From NCBI GenBank assembly GCA_903832735.1, contig CAILCO010000080.1:1-46593 (forward strand): a stretch of DNA of 46,593 nt, in the 5' to 3' direction. Each line of letters begins with the position of its first letter. Position 1 is the stretch's first letter. Of this stretch, positions 17,672-25,898 are shown one piece after another. The DNA is from an uncultured Sterolibacterium sp. (GTDB lineage: Bacteria > Pseudomonadota > Gammaproteobacteria > Burkholderiales > Rhodocyclaceae). The notes below the pieces were generated by a model. It had not been told where the DNA came from, ran no database searches, and saw only the letters and a list, made by a program, of their open reading frames with translations. The position numbers and the translations under genes are program-made.

Positions 17672-17693
17672 GGCTGGCTGTGCAAAGCCAGCC
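17672..17693 (+). terminator. Hairpin after gcdH
   Basis: GGCTGGCT at 17672-17679 pairs with AGCCAGCC at 17686-17693 around GTGCAA, 15 bp after the gcdH stop. There is no T-run, so efficiency is uncertain. Confidence 0.45.
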
Positions 17694-17715
17694 GTGGGTG
17701 CCCTTCGCCCGGTGC

Positions 17716-17721
17716 TAGAAT
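17716..17721 (+). promoter_or_regulatory. Possible -10 element of the Bug gene
   Basis: TAGAAT, a common -10 form, lies 30-36 bp before the start. The -35 position shows no good match, so this is tentative. Confidence 0.3.
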
Positions 17722-17757
17722 CTCGCTCGCCGATAGGGGCGTACATAGGGGGTGACC

Positions 17758-18729
17758 ATGCTGAAGCAATGGCTGACGGCTGCGGCGTTTGCCGTGCAGG
17801 GTATCTGCGGCGCGGCGCTGGCTGCCGATGTCTATCCGGCGCACGCGATCAAGTTCGTGGTGCCTTATCCGCCGGGCGGCATCACCGATCTGATGGCGCG
17901 TCTGCTCCAGGCGCCCCTGCAAGTCCAACTCGGCGTTCCGGTGATCATCGAGAACAAGCCCGGGGCCGGCGGCAATATTGGCAGCGACGCGGTGGCCAAG
18001 GCCGCGCCTGACGGCTATACCATACTGCTCGCGGCGAGCGGCCCGATGGCGGTCAATGTGACCCTCTACAAATCCCTGCCCTACGATCCGCTCAAGGACT
18101 TCGCGCCCATCATCCAGATCTCGGCGCTGCCGATGGTGCTTGAGGTTCATCCTTCGGTGCCGGCGAAAGATCTCAAGTCGTTCATCGCCTTGGTCAAGAG
18201 CAAACCCGATGCCTACAGTTTCGCTTCCGCCGGCAATGGCACGCCCCAGCATCTGGTCGGCGAGCTGTTCAACGCGGTCGCCGGGACCAAGATGCAGCAC
18301 ATCCCCTACAAGGGCGCCGGCCCGGCCCTGAACGACGTGATTGGCGGTCAGGTACCGGTGATGTTCGATATTCTCGGCAGCTCGCTGCCTTTCATCAACA
18401 CCGGTCGCCTGCGCGCCATCGGCGTGTCCACGGCGGAGAGAAGTCCCGTCCTGTCCCAGGTGCCGACGCTGGCAGAAGGAGGCCTGGCGAATTTCGACTT
18501 CTTCACCTGGCATGGCATCGTCGCGCCGGCCGGTACCCCGAAGGCGATCATCGACAAGCTGAACCGCAGCCTCAACGATATCTTCGCCAAGCCGGAATTC
18601 AGGAAGCGTTGGGAGGATCTCGGCACGCCGGTCATCGGCGGCAGCCCGGAAAAATTCGGCGCGCTGATCCGCAGCGAGACGGTCCGCCTGGGCAAGATCG
18701 TCAAGCAATCCGGGGCGGTGATCGACTAG
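17758..18729 (+). CDS. Bug/TTT-family periplasmic solute-binding protein
   Basis: A 323-residue protein of the Bug (tripartite tricarboxylate transporter receptor, TctC-like) family, very abundant in betaproteobacteria. A signal peptide ends near GAALAADV; the mature protein starts with the family motif IKFVVPYPPGGITDLMAR and contains VIIENKPGAGGNIGSDAVAKAAPDGYT. These proteins bind carboxylates, including aromatic acids, in the periplasm. A GTG at 17752 is an alternative start two codons upstream. No TctA/TctB membrane genes are adjacent; the next gene encodes a TauE/SafE permease. The ligand is unknown. Confidence 0.93.
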   Translation: MLKQWLTAAAFAVQGICGAALAADVYPAHAIKFVVPYPPGGITDLMARLLQAPLQVQLGVPVIIENKPGAGGNIGSDAVAKAAPDGYTILLAASGPMAVNVTLYKSLPYDPLKDFAPIIQISALPMVLEVHPSVPAKDLKSFIALVKSKPDAYSFASAGNGTPQHLVGELFNAVAGTKMQHIPYKGAGPALNDVIGGQVPVMFDILGSSLPFINTGRLRAIGVSTAERSPVLSQVPTLAEGGLANFDFFTWHGIVAPAGTPKAIIDKLNRSLNDIFAKPEFRKRWEDLGTPVIGGSPEKFGALIRSETVRLGKIVKQSGAVID

Positions 18730-18759
18730 CTCCTAAACGCCCCGCGCGTCGCCCTAGCC

Positions 18760-19515
18760 ATGATCATCACCGATCCGCATTTCTATCTGATCGCGATCCC
18801 CGTCGTCCTGCTCTCCGGGATATCCAAGACCGGTATCCCGGGGCTGTTCGGCGGCATGGCGGTGCCTTTGCTGTCGCTGGTGATCTCGCCGCTGCAAGCG
18901 GCGGCGATCATGCTGCCGATACTTTGCTTCATCGATCTATTCGGCCTGCGCAGCTTCCGCGGCGTCTATGATCGGCCGAACATGCCTATCCTGCTCACCG
19001 GTCTGGCCATCGGCGTGGTCATCGGCATCCTGATCTTCGGCCTGGTGCGGCAGGATGTGCTGCGCCTGGTCATCGGCAGCATTGCGATCGTGTTCGCGCT
19101 GAACAACATCTTCGGCTGGGCGAAGAATCGGCCGGCCACCAGGACTTCCTGGCCGCGCGGCGTATTCTGGTCGTCGCTGTCGGGCATCACCAGCTTCCTG
19201 GCGCATGCCGGTTCGGCGCCGGTGATGGCTTATCTGTTGCCGCTGCGTCTGGACAAGCGTATCTATGTCGGAACGACGGTGTGGTTTTTCTTCGCATCGA
19301 ATTACGCCAAGATCATCCCCTATTACTTTCTCGGGCAACTGGATACCAGCAATTTCGTCACGGCGCTGGTGCTCCTGCCTCTGGTACCGGTCGGCGTCTG
19401 GCTCGGCGTGCGGGTCCAGGGCAAGCTCAACGACCAGGTGTTCTACCAGATCAGCTACTGGGCGCTGCTCGGTATCGGCGTCAAGCTGTTCTACGACGGC
19501 ATGACGAAACTGTAG
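18760..19515 (+). CDS. TauE/SafE (TSUP) family membrane permease
   Basis: A 251-residue polytopic protein with seven to eight hydrophobic segments and the two-repeat organisation of TSUP transporters; GISKTGIPGLFGG and the second-repeat SFLAHAGSAPVMAYLLP are the family's paired glycine-rich motifs. Members export or import sulfite, sulfoacetate and other organic anions. It follows the Bug protein by 30 bp and could be its partner or an independent anion exporter. It ends 15 bp from the 3' end of iorB, which is convergent. Confidence 0.9.
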   Translation: MIITDPHFYLIAIPVVLLSGISKTGIPGLFGGMAVPLLSLVISPLQAAAIMLPILCFIDLFGLRSFRGVYDRPNMPILLTGLAIGVVIGILIFGLVRQDVLRLVIGSIAIVFALNNIFGWAKNRPATRTSWPRGVFWSSLSGITSFLAHAGSAPVMAYLLPLRLDKRIYVGTTVWFFFASNYAKIIPYYFLGQLDTSNFVTALVLLPLVPVGVWLGVRVQGKLNDQVFYQISYWALLGIGVKLFYDGMTKL

Positions 19516-19530
19516 AGCCGGATCGCTCGC

Positions 19531-21048
19531 TCAACCCGCCTTTAGCCAGATCACCGGTTTGACTGTGGCCTGCGCTGCGGCAATCTGGGGCGGGGCGCAG
19601 TCCGGATCGGCCAGCGCCGCAGTCACCGCGTTGCGCACCGCCTGCTTGAGATGCTCGCTTCCCTGCTGCGCCGCTGCCTCGTTTTCGAGCAAGGTTGTGA
19701 AAATCTTCTCCAGGGCCTTCCGGCCGCGCCGCTGCGTCTCGCCATAGCCGCGCACCAGTCGCGCGCATTGGGCGATTTCCAGCGCCAGTTCGCGATCGAG
19801 CGAGGCCAAGCCCAGTCTCTTCAGGGCGCCGAGCCAGCGCGCGATTGTTGCGTCTTCGAGGAGAAAGCGCGAACTCTTTCTGCGCCAGGGTTTGAGCCAA
19901 GCGAGCAGACGCAGCGCGAGAAAACCGGAGATGGTGCTGGTTCTGAGTTTCAGGGCGAACGCCAGCGGCCTGCCCTGCGCCCACTTGTGCATCGGTTCTG
20001 CCAGGCCCGGCGGCAGGATGTCGGCGATTTCCTCGATACCGGGCTTCAGGTAGTCGACGATCCTCACCAGTTCTTCCGTCGCGGCGAGCGATTCGGCGCG
20101 CACCCGGGCAAAGCGGCTGATGCGCGTCTTCAGGTCGGCGACGCGGATCACGTCCTCGTAGCTCATCCACAAGGACAAGAGCCGCGCCGCTTCGCGGGTC
20201 AGTTGGAAACCCCCGGGGCCGCCCTCGAGTTCGCGCTCCACGGCCAGGACTTGACGCACGCGGTCGAGGAAGAGCCCGGCATAGGCCAGGTCCTGGTAGT
20301 CGATCAGGCGGAGGACCGCGCGGTCGAGCAAGTCGTGCAGCACGCCCGGGAATTCCTGATGCACCCGTTCGTTGCCGGCTACCTTGCCAGCGATGCTGTG
20401 TTGCGCCGACGGCGCCGCCTCTCCCGTGGTCTGGGCATGGCCCAGCCGGAAACCGCGCAGGCTGGCTTCCGCTCCCTTACCGCCGCGTTTGATTGCCGCT
20501 TCGCAGGCGGCAACGGACAGCGGCAGCACGCCTGTACCGGCCATTGCGCCGAAGAGCACGGCATTGATCACCGTGCCCGCGTCCTGCGCCAGGCGGCGCA
20601 TGTCGAAGAGGATGGCCCGGCGCGAGAGTTGCGGCGCCGCGGCAATGATCTTCTCCGCCGCGTAACGGCCATCGCCCGGCACCATTTTCTCGGACGTGGC
20701 GTAGATGCGGTGGGTCGATGCCACCAGGGTGGTCCGTTCTGCGCTGACAAAGGCGTTCTGCATCGCGCGGCCGGCTTCGACCAGTTCGGACGCCGCCATC
20801 AGGTCGATGCCGCCCGGGCAGGGGACCAGTGCCATCACCGGCAGTTTGCCCATAGCCGGCACCGGGAAGATCTCGACGTAGTAGGTCGTGGCACCGGTGC
20901 GCTGCGAGACCCCGGGAATGGAGGTGCTCTGCACCGGGAAATTTTCGTGAATCGCGGCATCGACCAGCCAGTCGGCGAGCATGCCGCCGCCCTCGCCACC
21001 CAGGGCGGCGACGAGTATGGTGAACGGGCGCACGGTCTGTGCGCTCAT
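19531..21048 (-). CDS. iorB: Indolepyruvate oxidoreductase subunit beta (IorB)
   Basis: The 505-residue product contains the pyruvate:ferredoxin oxidoreductase gamma-type domain in its first ~200 residues (LVAALGGEGGGMLADWLVDAA, PVQSTSIPGVSQRTGATTYYVEI) and a long helical C-terminal extension seen in proteobacterial IorB but absent from the ~200-residue archaeal protein. With IorA it oxidatively decarboxylates aryl pyruvates to aryl-acetyl-CoA. The start at 21048 overlaps the iorA stop (ATGA); the frame stays open further upstream, but that is antisense-like sequence inside iorA. It is the last gene of the pad-ior operon. Confidence 0.9.
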   Translation of the reverse strand: MSAQTVRPFTILVAALGGEGGGMLADWLVDAAIHENFPVQSTSIPGVSQRTGATTYYVEIFPVPAMGKLPVMALVPCPGGIDLMAASELVEAGRAMQNAFVSAERTTLVASTHRIYATSEKMVPGDGRYAAEKIIAAAPQLSRRAILFDMRRLAQDAGTVINAVLFGAMAGTGVLPLSVAACEAAIKRGGKGAEASLRGFRLGHAQTTGEAAPSAQHSIAGKVAGNERVHQEFPGVLHDLLDRAVLRLIDYQDLAYAGLFLDRVRQVLAVERELEGGPGGFQLTREAARLLSLWMSYEDVIRVADLKTRISRFARVRAESLAATEELVRIVDYLKPGIEEIADILPPGLAEPMHKWAQGRPLAFALKLRTSTISGFLALRLLAWLKPWRRKSSRFLLEDATIARWLGALKRLGLASLDRELALEIAQCARLVRGYGETQRRGRKALEKIFTTLLENEAAAQQGSEHLKQAVRNAVTAALADPDCAPPQIAAAQATVKPVIWLKAG

Positions 21049-23195
21049 TTCGCCGCCACTCCTGATCCGCGGCGCCCGGCCAGGGCGTTGATCACCTTGT
21101 GGCGCAGACCATCGGCGAGCCGGTCCCACCAGCCCGGGTTCTGGACCACCTCGCTGCGGTAGAAGGAAGGACAAAGCGCCGCTGCTTGCGCCGCCTCGCC
21201 GCACAGGCCGCAACCGACGCAACCGCTGTTGATCGTCGTCACCGGATCGGTGCGCAAGGGATCGGGATTTTCCTTGATGGTCAGCGATGGGCAGCCCGAG
21301 AGCCGGATGCAGGAGCGGTCGCCGGTACACATGTCCTCGTCGATGCCGAAACGGGTGCGCACGACGCGTTCGCCGGCAGCGAGTCTGGCGGCCGTGATCG
21401 GGCGGCTGCGCCGGGTTCGTTCGAGCATGCATTCGCCGTCGGCGATGATCACCTTGAGCCCCTGCTCTTCGGTTGCCATGGCCCGGCGTAGCGCATCGGC
21501 AACCCGCCCGACCTTGTAGTCGTCGACGCGCTCCAGCCAAGTCACGCCCAGGGCGCGCAGCGTGGTCTCGATGTTGATGGCGCGGCCTTCCCTGGCCGTC
21601 AGGCCAGGCGTGGACGGAATGTTCTGCGTCCCCGTCGCCGAGGTATAGCCGTTCTCCATGATGATCAGAACGCCGTCGTCGTTCCTGAACAGCGCATTGG
21701 CCACGCCGGAGGACAGTCCGTTATGCCAGAAACCGCCGTCGCCCATCACCGTGACCACGCGTTTGCCAAAGTTGGGCCCGATGCCGGCGGCCGCTGCGAG
21801 CGAGAGTCCGTAGCCGAGTACGGTGTTGCCGAGGTTGAAAGGCGGCAGCGTCGAGAAGGTGTGGCAGCCGATGTCCGAACTGATGTGGATGCCGCCCAGT
21901 TCGCGGTCGACCAGCTTCAAGGCCGAGAACACCGGCCGCTCGGGGCAGCCGATGCAGAAGCCGGGAGGGCGCACCGGCACCGGGCTGCCGAGAAGTTCCG
22001 CGGCGCGGCTGCGGGCGGCGGCGACACTCTCCAGGACGGCGTCGATCTGCCCGGGATCGAGCCCCTCGGGCATTGCCAGTTTGAGAAAACGGCCGATGCC
22101 GCCCAACACGACCTCGGCGGTATATTCCCCGGCCATGGGCAGAAGGTCCTTGCCGATGACCTGGGGGTCGTTGATCCCGGCGCGGCGCAGGATGGAATTG
22201 ATGCTCTCCTCAAGGTGCGCCGGCTGGCCTTCCTCGACGACCAGCACGGCGCGTTTGCCGACACAGAAGCGGCCCACTTCCTCCGGGAGCAGCGGATAGG
22301 TGACATTGAGCACATACAGCGGAATCCTGCTCTCGCCGTAGATGTCGGCCAGGTCCAGTTGCTGCAGCGCCCGGATCACGGTGTTGTAGAGCCCGCCTTG
22401 CAGGACGATGCCGATGTCGGGCAATTCGCCCGGGAAGACTTCGTTGAGCTTGTGCTCGCGAATGAATTTCAGCGCTTCCGGCATGCGCACTTCGACCTTG
22501 TGTTTTTCCTGTGCGTAGGTCGCCGGCGGCAAGGGGATGCGCGCCATGCTCTGGGCAGGATTGACGATAGGATTGAGGCGCGAATACTCCGCCTTGATGT
22601 TGTCGCGGCACTCGAAGCTGCCATGGACGTGGCAGGTGCGGATGCGCAGTTCGAGCATCACCGGGGTGTTGCTCGCCTCGGACAACTGGAAGCCCTTTTC
22701 GACCATGGACACGATCATCGGCAGGTTCGGCCGCGGGTCGAGCAGCCACATCTGCGACTTCATGGCGAAGGAATGGCTGCGCTCCTGGATGATCGAGGCG
22801 CCTTCGCCGTAGTCCTCGCCGAGGATGATCAGCGCCCCGCCCTTGACGCCGGCCGAGGAAAGGTTCGACAACGCATCCGACGCGACGTTGGTGCCGACAA
22901 CCGATTTCCAGGTCGCCGCCCCGCGCAAGGGATAATTGATCGAAGCCCCGAGCATCGCCGCCGCACCTGCCTCGTTGGCGCAGGCTTCGAAATGCACGCC
23001 GAGTTCGCGGAGCACGTCCGCCGCATCGGCCAGGACATCCATCAGGTGCGAGACGGGCGCCCCCTGGTAGCCGCCGACATAGGAGACGCCGGATTGCAGC
23101 AGCGCCTTGGTCACCGCGAGTATGCCCTCGCCGTGGAAGGTCTGGCCATGTCCCAGGCGCAGCTTGTCGACTTCGGCCTTGAATGATCGTTCCAT
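21045..23195 (-). CDS. iorA: Indolepyruvate:ferredoxin oxidoreductase subunit alpha (IorA)
   Basis: A 716-residue TPP enzyme that decarboxylates indolepyruvate, phenylpyruvate or similar 2-oxoacids with CoA and reduces ferredoxin. It has an N-terminal pyrimidine-binding domain (YQGAPVSHLMDVL), the TPP motif starting at G485-D-G (GDGGFWHNG) and a C-terminal ferredoxin-like region from about 623. The second cluster motif there is normal (CVGCGLC), whereas the first is altered (CTGDRSCIRLSGC). It lies 83 bp after padI on the same strand. The product with phenylpyruvate would be phenylacetyl-CoA, the substrate of PadBCD, which suggests a phenylalanine route; indolepyruvate is the alternative. Confidence 0.9.
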   Translation of the reverse strand: MERSFKAEVDKLRLGHGQTFHGEGILAVTKALLQSGVSYVGGYQGAPVSHLMDVLADAADVLRELGVHFEACANEAGAAAMLGASINYPLRGAATWKSVVGTNVASDALSNLSSAGVKGGALIILGEDYGEGASIIQERSHSFAMKSQMWLLDPRPNLPMIVSMVEKGFQLSEASNTPVMLELRIRTCHVHGSFECRDNIKAEYSRLNPIVNPAQSMARIPLPPATYAQEKHKVEVRMPEALKFIREHKLNEVFPGELPDIGIVLQGGLYNTVIRALQQLDLADIYGESRIPLYVLNVTYPLLPEEVGRFCVGKRAVLVVEEGQPAHLEESINSILRRAGINDPQVIGKDLLPMAGEYTAEVVLGGIGRFLKLAMPEGLDPGQIDAVLESVAAARSRAAELLGSPVPVRPPGFCIGCPERPVFSALKLVDRELGGIHISSDIGCHTFSTLPPFNLGNTVLGYGLSLAAAAGIGPNFGKRVVTVMGDGGFWHNGLSSGVANALFRNDDGVLIIMENGYTSATGTQNIPSTPGLTAREGRAINIETTLRALGVTWLERVDDYKVGRVADALRRAMATEEQGLKVIIADGECMLERTRRSRPITAARLAAGERVVRTRFGIDEDMCTGDRSCIRLSGCPSLTIKENPDPLRTDPVTTINSGCVGCGLCGEAAQAAALCPSFYRSEVVQNPGWWDRLADGLRHKVINALAGRRGSGVAAK

Positions 23196-23237
23196 GATTT
23201 CACCGTTGCCGTGTTTGGTTAAGACAGACGGAGAGAG

Positions 23238-23257
23238 CCGCGGCGGACCCGCCGCGG
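23238..23257 (-). repeat. GC-rich hairpin between padI and iorA
   Basis: CCGCGGCG and CGCCGCGG form an 8-bp stem with a four-base loop in the 83-bp gap. No T-run follows in the direction of transcription. It may set the ratio of ior to pad mRNA by processing or partial termination. Confidence 0.45.
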
Positions 23258-23278
23258 TTCAGGCTTGAGTGCCTGAGA

Positions 23279-24640
23279 TTATGCCCGAACGGCGGCTTGC
23301 TGTGCCGTTGCCGGCTTGCGGGGTCCGGCCAGCTTCTCGATGAAGGCGACGTTCTTCGCCAGGCTGGCCTCGATATGGACGATCTGTTCGGCCGAGAGGT
23401 GGCGATACTTGCCCTGCGCCTTCAGGTACTCGGTCAGGGGCCTGGCCTGGTCGAGCGGCCGGCTCAGCGTCAGGCCGGCCTCGGGCGTGAACTCCCAGAG
23501 CATGACGAAATTGGTTTCCACCGCCTTGCGCGCCACCTCGATGTTGTCCTGTGAGGGGAAGCGCCAGCCGGTGGTGCACGGCGAGTAAATGTGCAGGTAG
23601 GCGAAGCCGTGCTTGGATGCCGCTATGGCGTGGTCGAGCTTGGCGTAGAGGTCTTCCATGAAGCCGGTGGAGGCGGTGGCGACATAGGCGCAGTTGTGCA
23701 TCATCATCAGCACCGGCATGTTCTTGGCGTCCTGACTCTTGCCCTGGCCGCGCTCGCCCACAGGCGTGGTCGAGGTCCAGGCGCCATAGGGCGTGCAGGA
23801 AGAGCGCTGCATGCCGGTGTTCATGTAGCCTTCGTTGTCGACGCAGATGAAGAGGATTTCCTCGCCGCGTTCGGCGGCGCCGGAGAGCGACTGGAAACCG
23901 ACGTCGGAGGTGCCGCCGTCGCCGGCCAGCGCCATCGCCGTCATCTCGCGTCCCTGGCGCTTGTAGTGGCGTTTGATGCCGGTGAGCATCGAGGCGGTAT
24001 TGGTCAGGAGCGGATGGAACACCGGCACCTTGGTGCCGGTCAGGCCGTTGTACCCGACCGCGCCCATGCCCGGGATGCAGCCGGGCGGCGTGGCCAGCAC
24101 GGTTTCGGGACCGACTCGGCGCAGGGCGTGGCGCATGATCAGTTCGGTGTTGCAGCCCTGGCAGCCGGACAGGCCGGGCACGAACAGGTCTTCGAGGTCG
24201 CCGACCTCGTTGTAGATGCGGGCGCTGGTGATGAATTGCAGTGCTCCCTGGTCGCAGGCTTTGACGCAAGCGGGCGCACCTGCGACGGCTGCGTCGCACA
24301 TGTCGCACTTGACCACATGGCCGGCGGCAGCGTTGTGTACGATACCGCCGTAGGCGCAGCCGACGGTGCACAGCAGGCAGTTCACGCACTTGCCGCCATC
24401 CCAACTGATCACGCCGGAGCCCTCGTTCTTGGCCAGGGCCGCCGCCGGACACACGGCAACGCATTTGGGGTCGCCGCACTGGCGGCACATGGCCAGTTCG
24501 AAACTATCGTTGGCGGCGACGATCTGGATGCGCGAATCGATCTGGCCGGCGCTGCCCTTGACTGCGGCGCAGGCGCTCATGCACTCGTTGCAGCCGTTGC
24601 AGCGGTCGGGCTTGAAGGCGATGGTGGCGTAGGCGGACAT
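23279..24640 (-). CDS. padI: Phenylglyoxylate dehydrogenase, TPP- and Fe-S-containing subunit PadI
   Basis: A 453-residue subunit of NAD+-dependent, acylating phenylglyoxylate dehydrogenase, which makes benzoyl-CoA from phenylglyoxylate. The N-terminal ~130 residues carry sixteen cysteines in four groups (C14/17/20/24, C52/55/60/64, C85/88/91/95, C112/115/125/129), enough for four [4Fe-4S] clusters. A 2-oxoacid oxidoreductase beta domain follows, with CQGC at 160-163, TPP motif GDGGTSDVG at 240-248 and NEGYMNTG at 269-276. The fusion of a polyferredoxin with a TPP domain is typical of PadI. GGAGGTAAAGCC precedes the ATG, four bases after the padH stop. Confidence 0.93.
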   Translation of the reverse strand: MSAYATIAFKPDRCNGCNECMSACAAVKGSAGQIDSRIQIVAANDSFELAMCRQCGDPKCVAVCPAAALAKNEGSGVISWDGGKCVNCLLCTVGCAYGGIVHNAAAGHVVKCDMCDAAVAGAPACVKACDQGALQFITSARIYNEVGDLEDLFVPGLSGCQGCNTELIMRHALRRVGPETVLATPPGCIPGMGAVGYNGLTGTKVPVFHPLLTNTASMLTGIKRHYKRQGREMTAMALAGDGGTSDVGFQSLSGAAERGEEILFICVDNEGYMNTGMQRSSCTPYGAWTSTTPVGERGQGKSQDAKNMPVLMMMHNCAYVATASTGFMEDLYAKLDHAIAASKHGFAYLHIYSPCTTGWRFPSQDNIEVARKAVETNFVMLWEFTPEAGLTLSRPLDQARPLTEYLKAQGKYRHLSAEQIVHIEASLAKNVAFIEKLAGPRKPATAQQAAVRA

Positions 24641-24644
24641 GGCT

Positions 24645-25892
24645 TTACCTCCAGAGCTTCGACATCAACTGCCGCGCAGTCTTTTGTGGCTCGGTGATGA
24701 ACTGTTCACGCACCGCGGACAGATCGGTGCGGCGCAGGATCAACTGCCACATGATGCCGGCGTCGAAGGGCCGATTGATGCCGAAGATACCGGTGAGCCT
24801 TCCATCCTGCATGACGATTTTTAGATACTCGCGGCCGCTGCTTTCCTGCAGCACCACCTCGCCTGCGCTCTGGCTGCCGACAGAAAGCGCCTGCTGGCCG
24901 AAGAAAGCGTAGGTGTTGAGGGGCACGCTGCCGGGGTAGGCGGGGGCCGCAGGATCGCCGGCCATTGCCATGCCGGCAATCCTGCCCTGCTCGACCGCAT
25001 CGGGCAGGATGCCGCCGACCAGCGGCCGGCCGTCGTAGAAGCCTTGGGCTTGCGCCACGTCGCCGGCGGCGTAGATGTCGGCGACGCTGCTCTGCATGCT
25101 GGTGTCGACCAGGATGCCGCGCTCCGTGGCGACACCTGAGCCTGCGAGGTAATCGATCACCGGCGCGACCCCGGTGGCGACCAGCAGCAGGTCGGCATCG
25201 AGAGTGCTGCCGTCGGCCAGCGTCAGGGTGCAGCCCGCTGCGCTATTCGCCAGCTTTTCGACCTTGTGGCCGAGGAGCAGGCGCACGCCGTTGTCGGCGA
25301 ACACCGAGGCGATGATCCCGGCAGCCTCACTATCAAAATAGCCGGGCAGCACCTGCGGCTGCATCTCCACCACGGTTACTGCTGCGCCGGTCTTGGCCAG
25401 GTTCTCCGCCGCGTGCATGCCGATCAGCCCGGCGCCGAGAACCACCGCCGCGCGAGTCCTGGGCAGGGCGGCGTGCAGTGCCATGGCATCATCCAGGGTG
25501 CGCAGGACGTGGAATTTCACTTCCTTGAGTCCGGGAATGGGCGGGATAATCGGCGTCGCGCCGGTGGCCAGCAAGAGCTTGCCATAGGCCATCGTCCCGC
25601 CGTCGGCGAAGTGCACCCGCTTGGCGCACGCATCGATGCTTTGCAGGGCGTGCTTGGCGAGGAAGGCGATGTTGTTCCGGGCGAAGTATTCGGCCGGTTT
25701 CAGGGCGACCCGGTCAGGCGCCGACCGGCCGGAAACGACGTAGGGCAGGACCGTCGGCGAGTAGGGCAGGTGTCCTTCGCGGGCGAGCACGGCGAGGCTG
25801 CCTGCGGGGTCGTGCATGCGGATCGCCGCCAGCGCCGAGAGGGCGGCGTGGCTGGCGCCGGCGACCAGATAATCGACTCGGTTCTCGTTCAT
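24645..25892 (-). CDS. padH: Phenylglyoxylate dehydrogenase, FAD/NAD-binding subunit PadH
   Basis: A 415-residue pyridine-nucleotide-disulfide-type flavoprotein expected to pass electrons from the Fe-S clusters to NAD+. It has an N-terminal FAD Rossmann segment (YLVAGASHAALSALAAI), a central NAD-binding Rossmann motif (VVLGAGLIGMHAAENLA) and the second FAD motif with DIYAAGDVAQ. The redox-active CxxC of disulfide reductases is absent, as in NADH oxidase/ferredoxin reductase relatives. It lies between padG and padI with gaps of six and four bases. Confidence 0.92.
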   Translation of the reverse strand: MNENRVDYLVAGASHAALSALAAIRMHDPAGSLAVLAREGHLPYSPTVLPYVVSGRSAPDRVALKPAEYFARNNIAFLAKHALQSIDACAKRVHFADGGTMAYGKLLLATGATPIIPPIPGLKEVKFHVLRTLDDAMALHAALPRTRAAVVLGAGLIGMHAAENLAKTGAAVTVVEMQPQVLPGYFDSEAAGIIASVFADNGVRLLLGHKVEKLANSAAGCTLTLADGSTLDADLLLVATGVAPVIDYLAGSGVATERGILVDTSMQSSVADIYAAGDVAQAQGFYDGRPLVGGILPDAVEQGRIAGMAMAGDPAAPAYPGSVPLNTYAFFGQQALSVGSQSAGEVVLQESSGREYLKIVMQDGRLTGIFGINRPFDAGIMWQLILRRTDLSAVREQFITEPQKTARQLMSKLWR

Positions 25893-25898
25893 GTTCGC

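Noticed and set aside
21049-21540. N-terminal extension of iorB into iorA
   Set aside because: The segment overlaps iorA in another frame; the gamma-domain N-terminus begins at the ATGA overlap.
23279-24640. Reading padI as a pyruvate:ferredoxin oxidoreductase beta subunit
   Set aside because: The sixteen-cysteine N-terminal region and the neighbouring padE, F, G and H give the five-subunit phenylglyoxylate dehydrogenase arrangement; pyruvate enzymes lack this fusion and the PadH-type flavoprotein.
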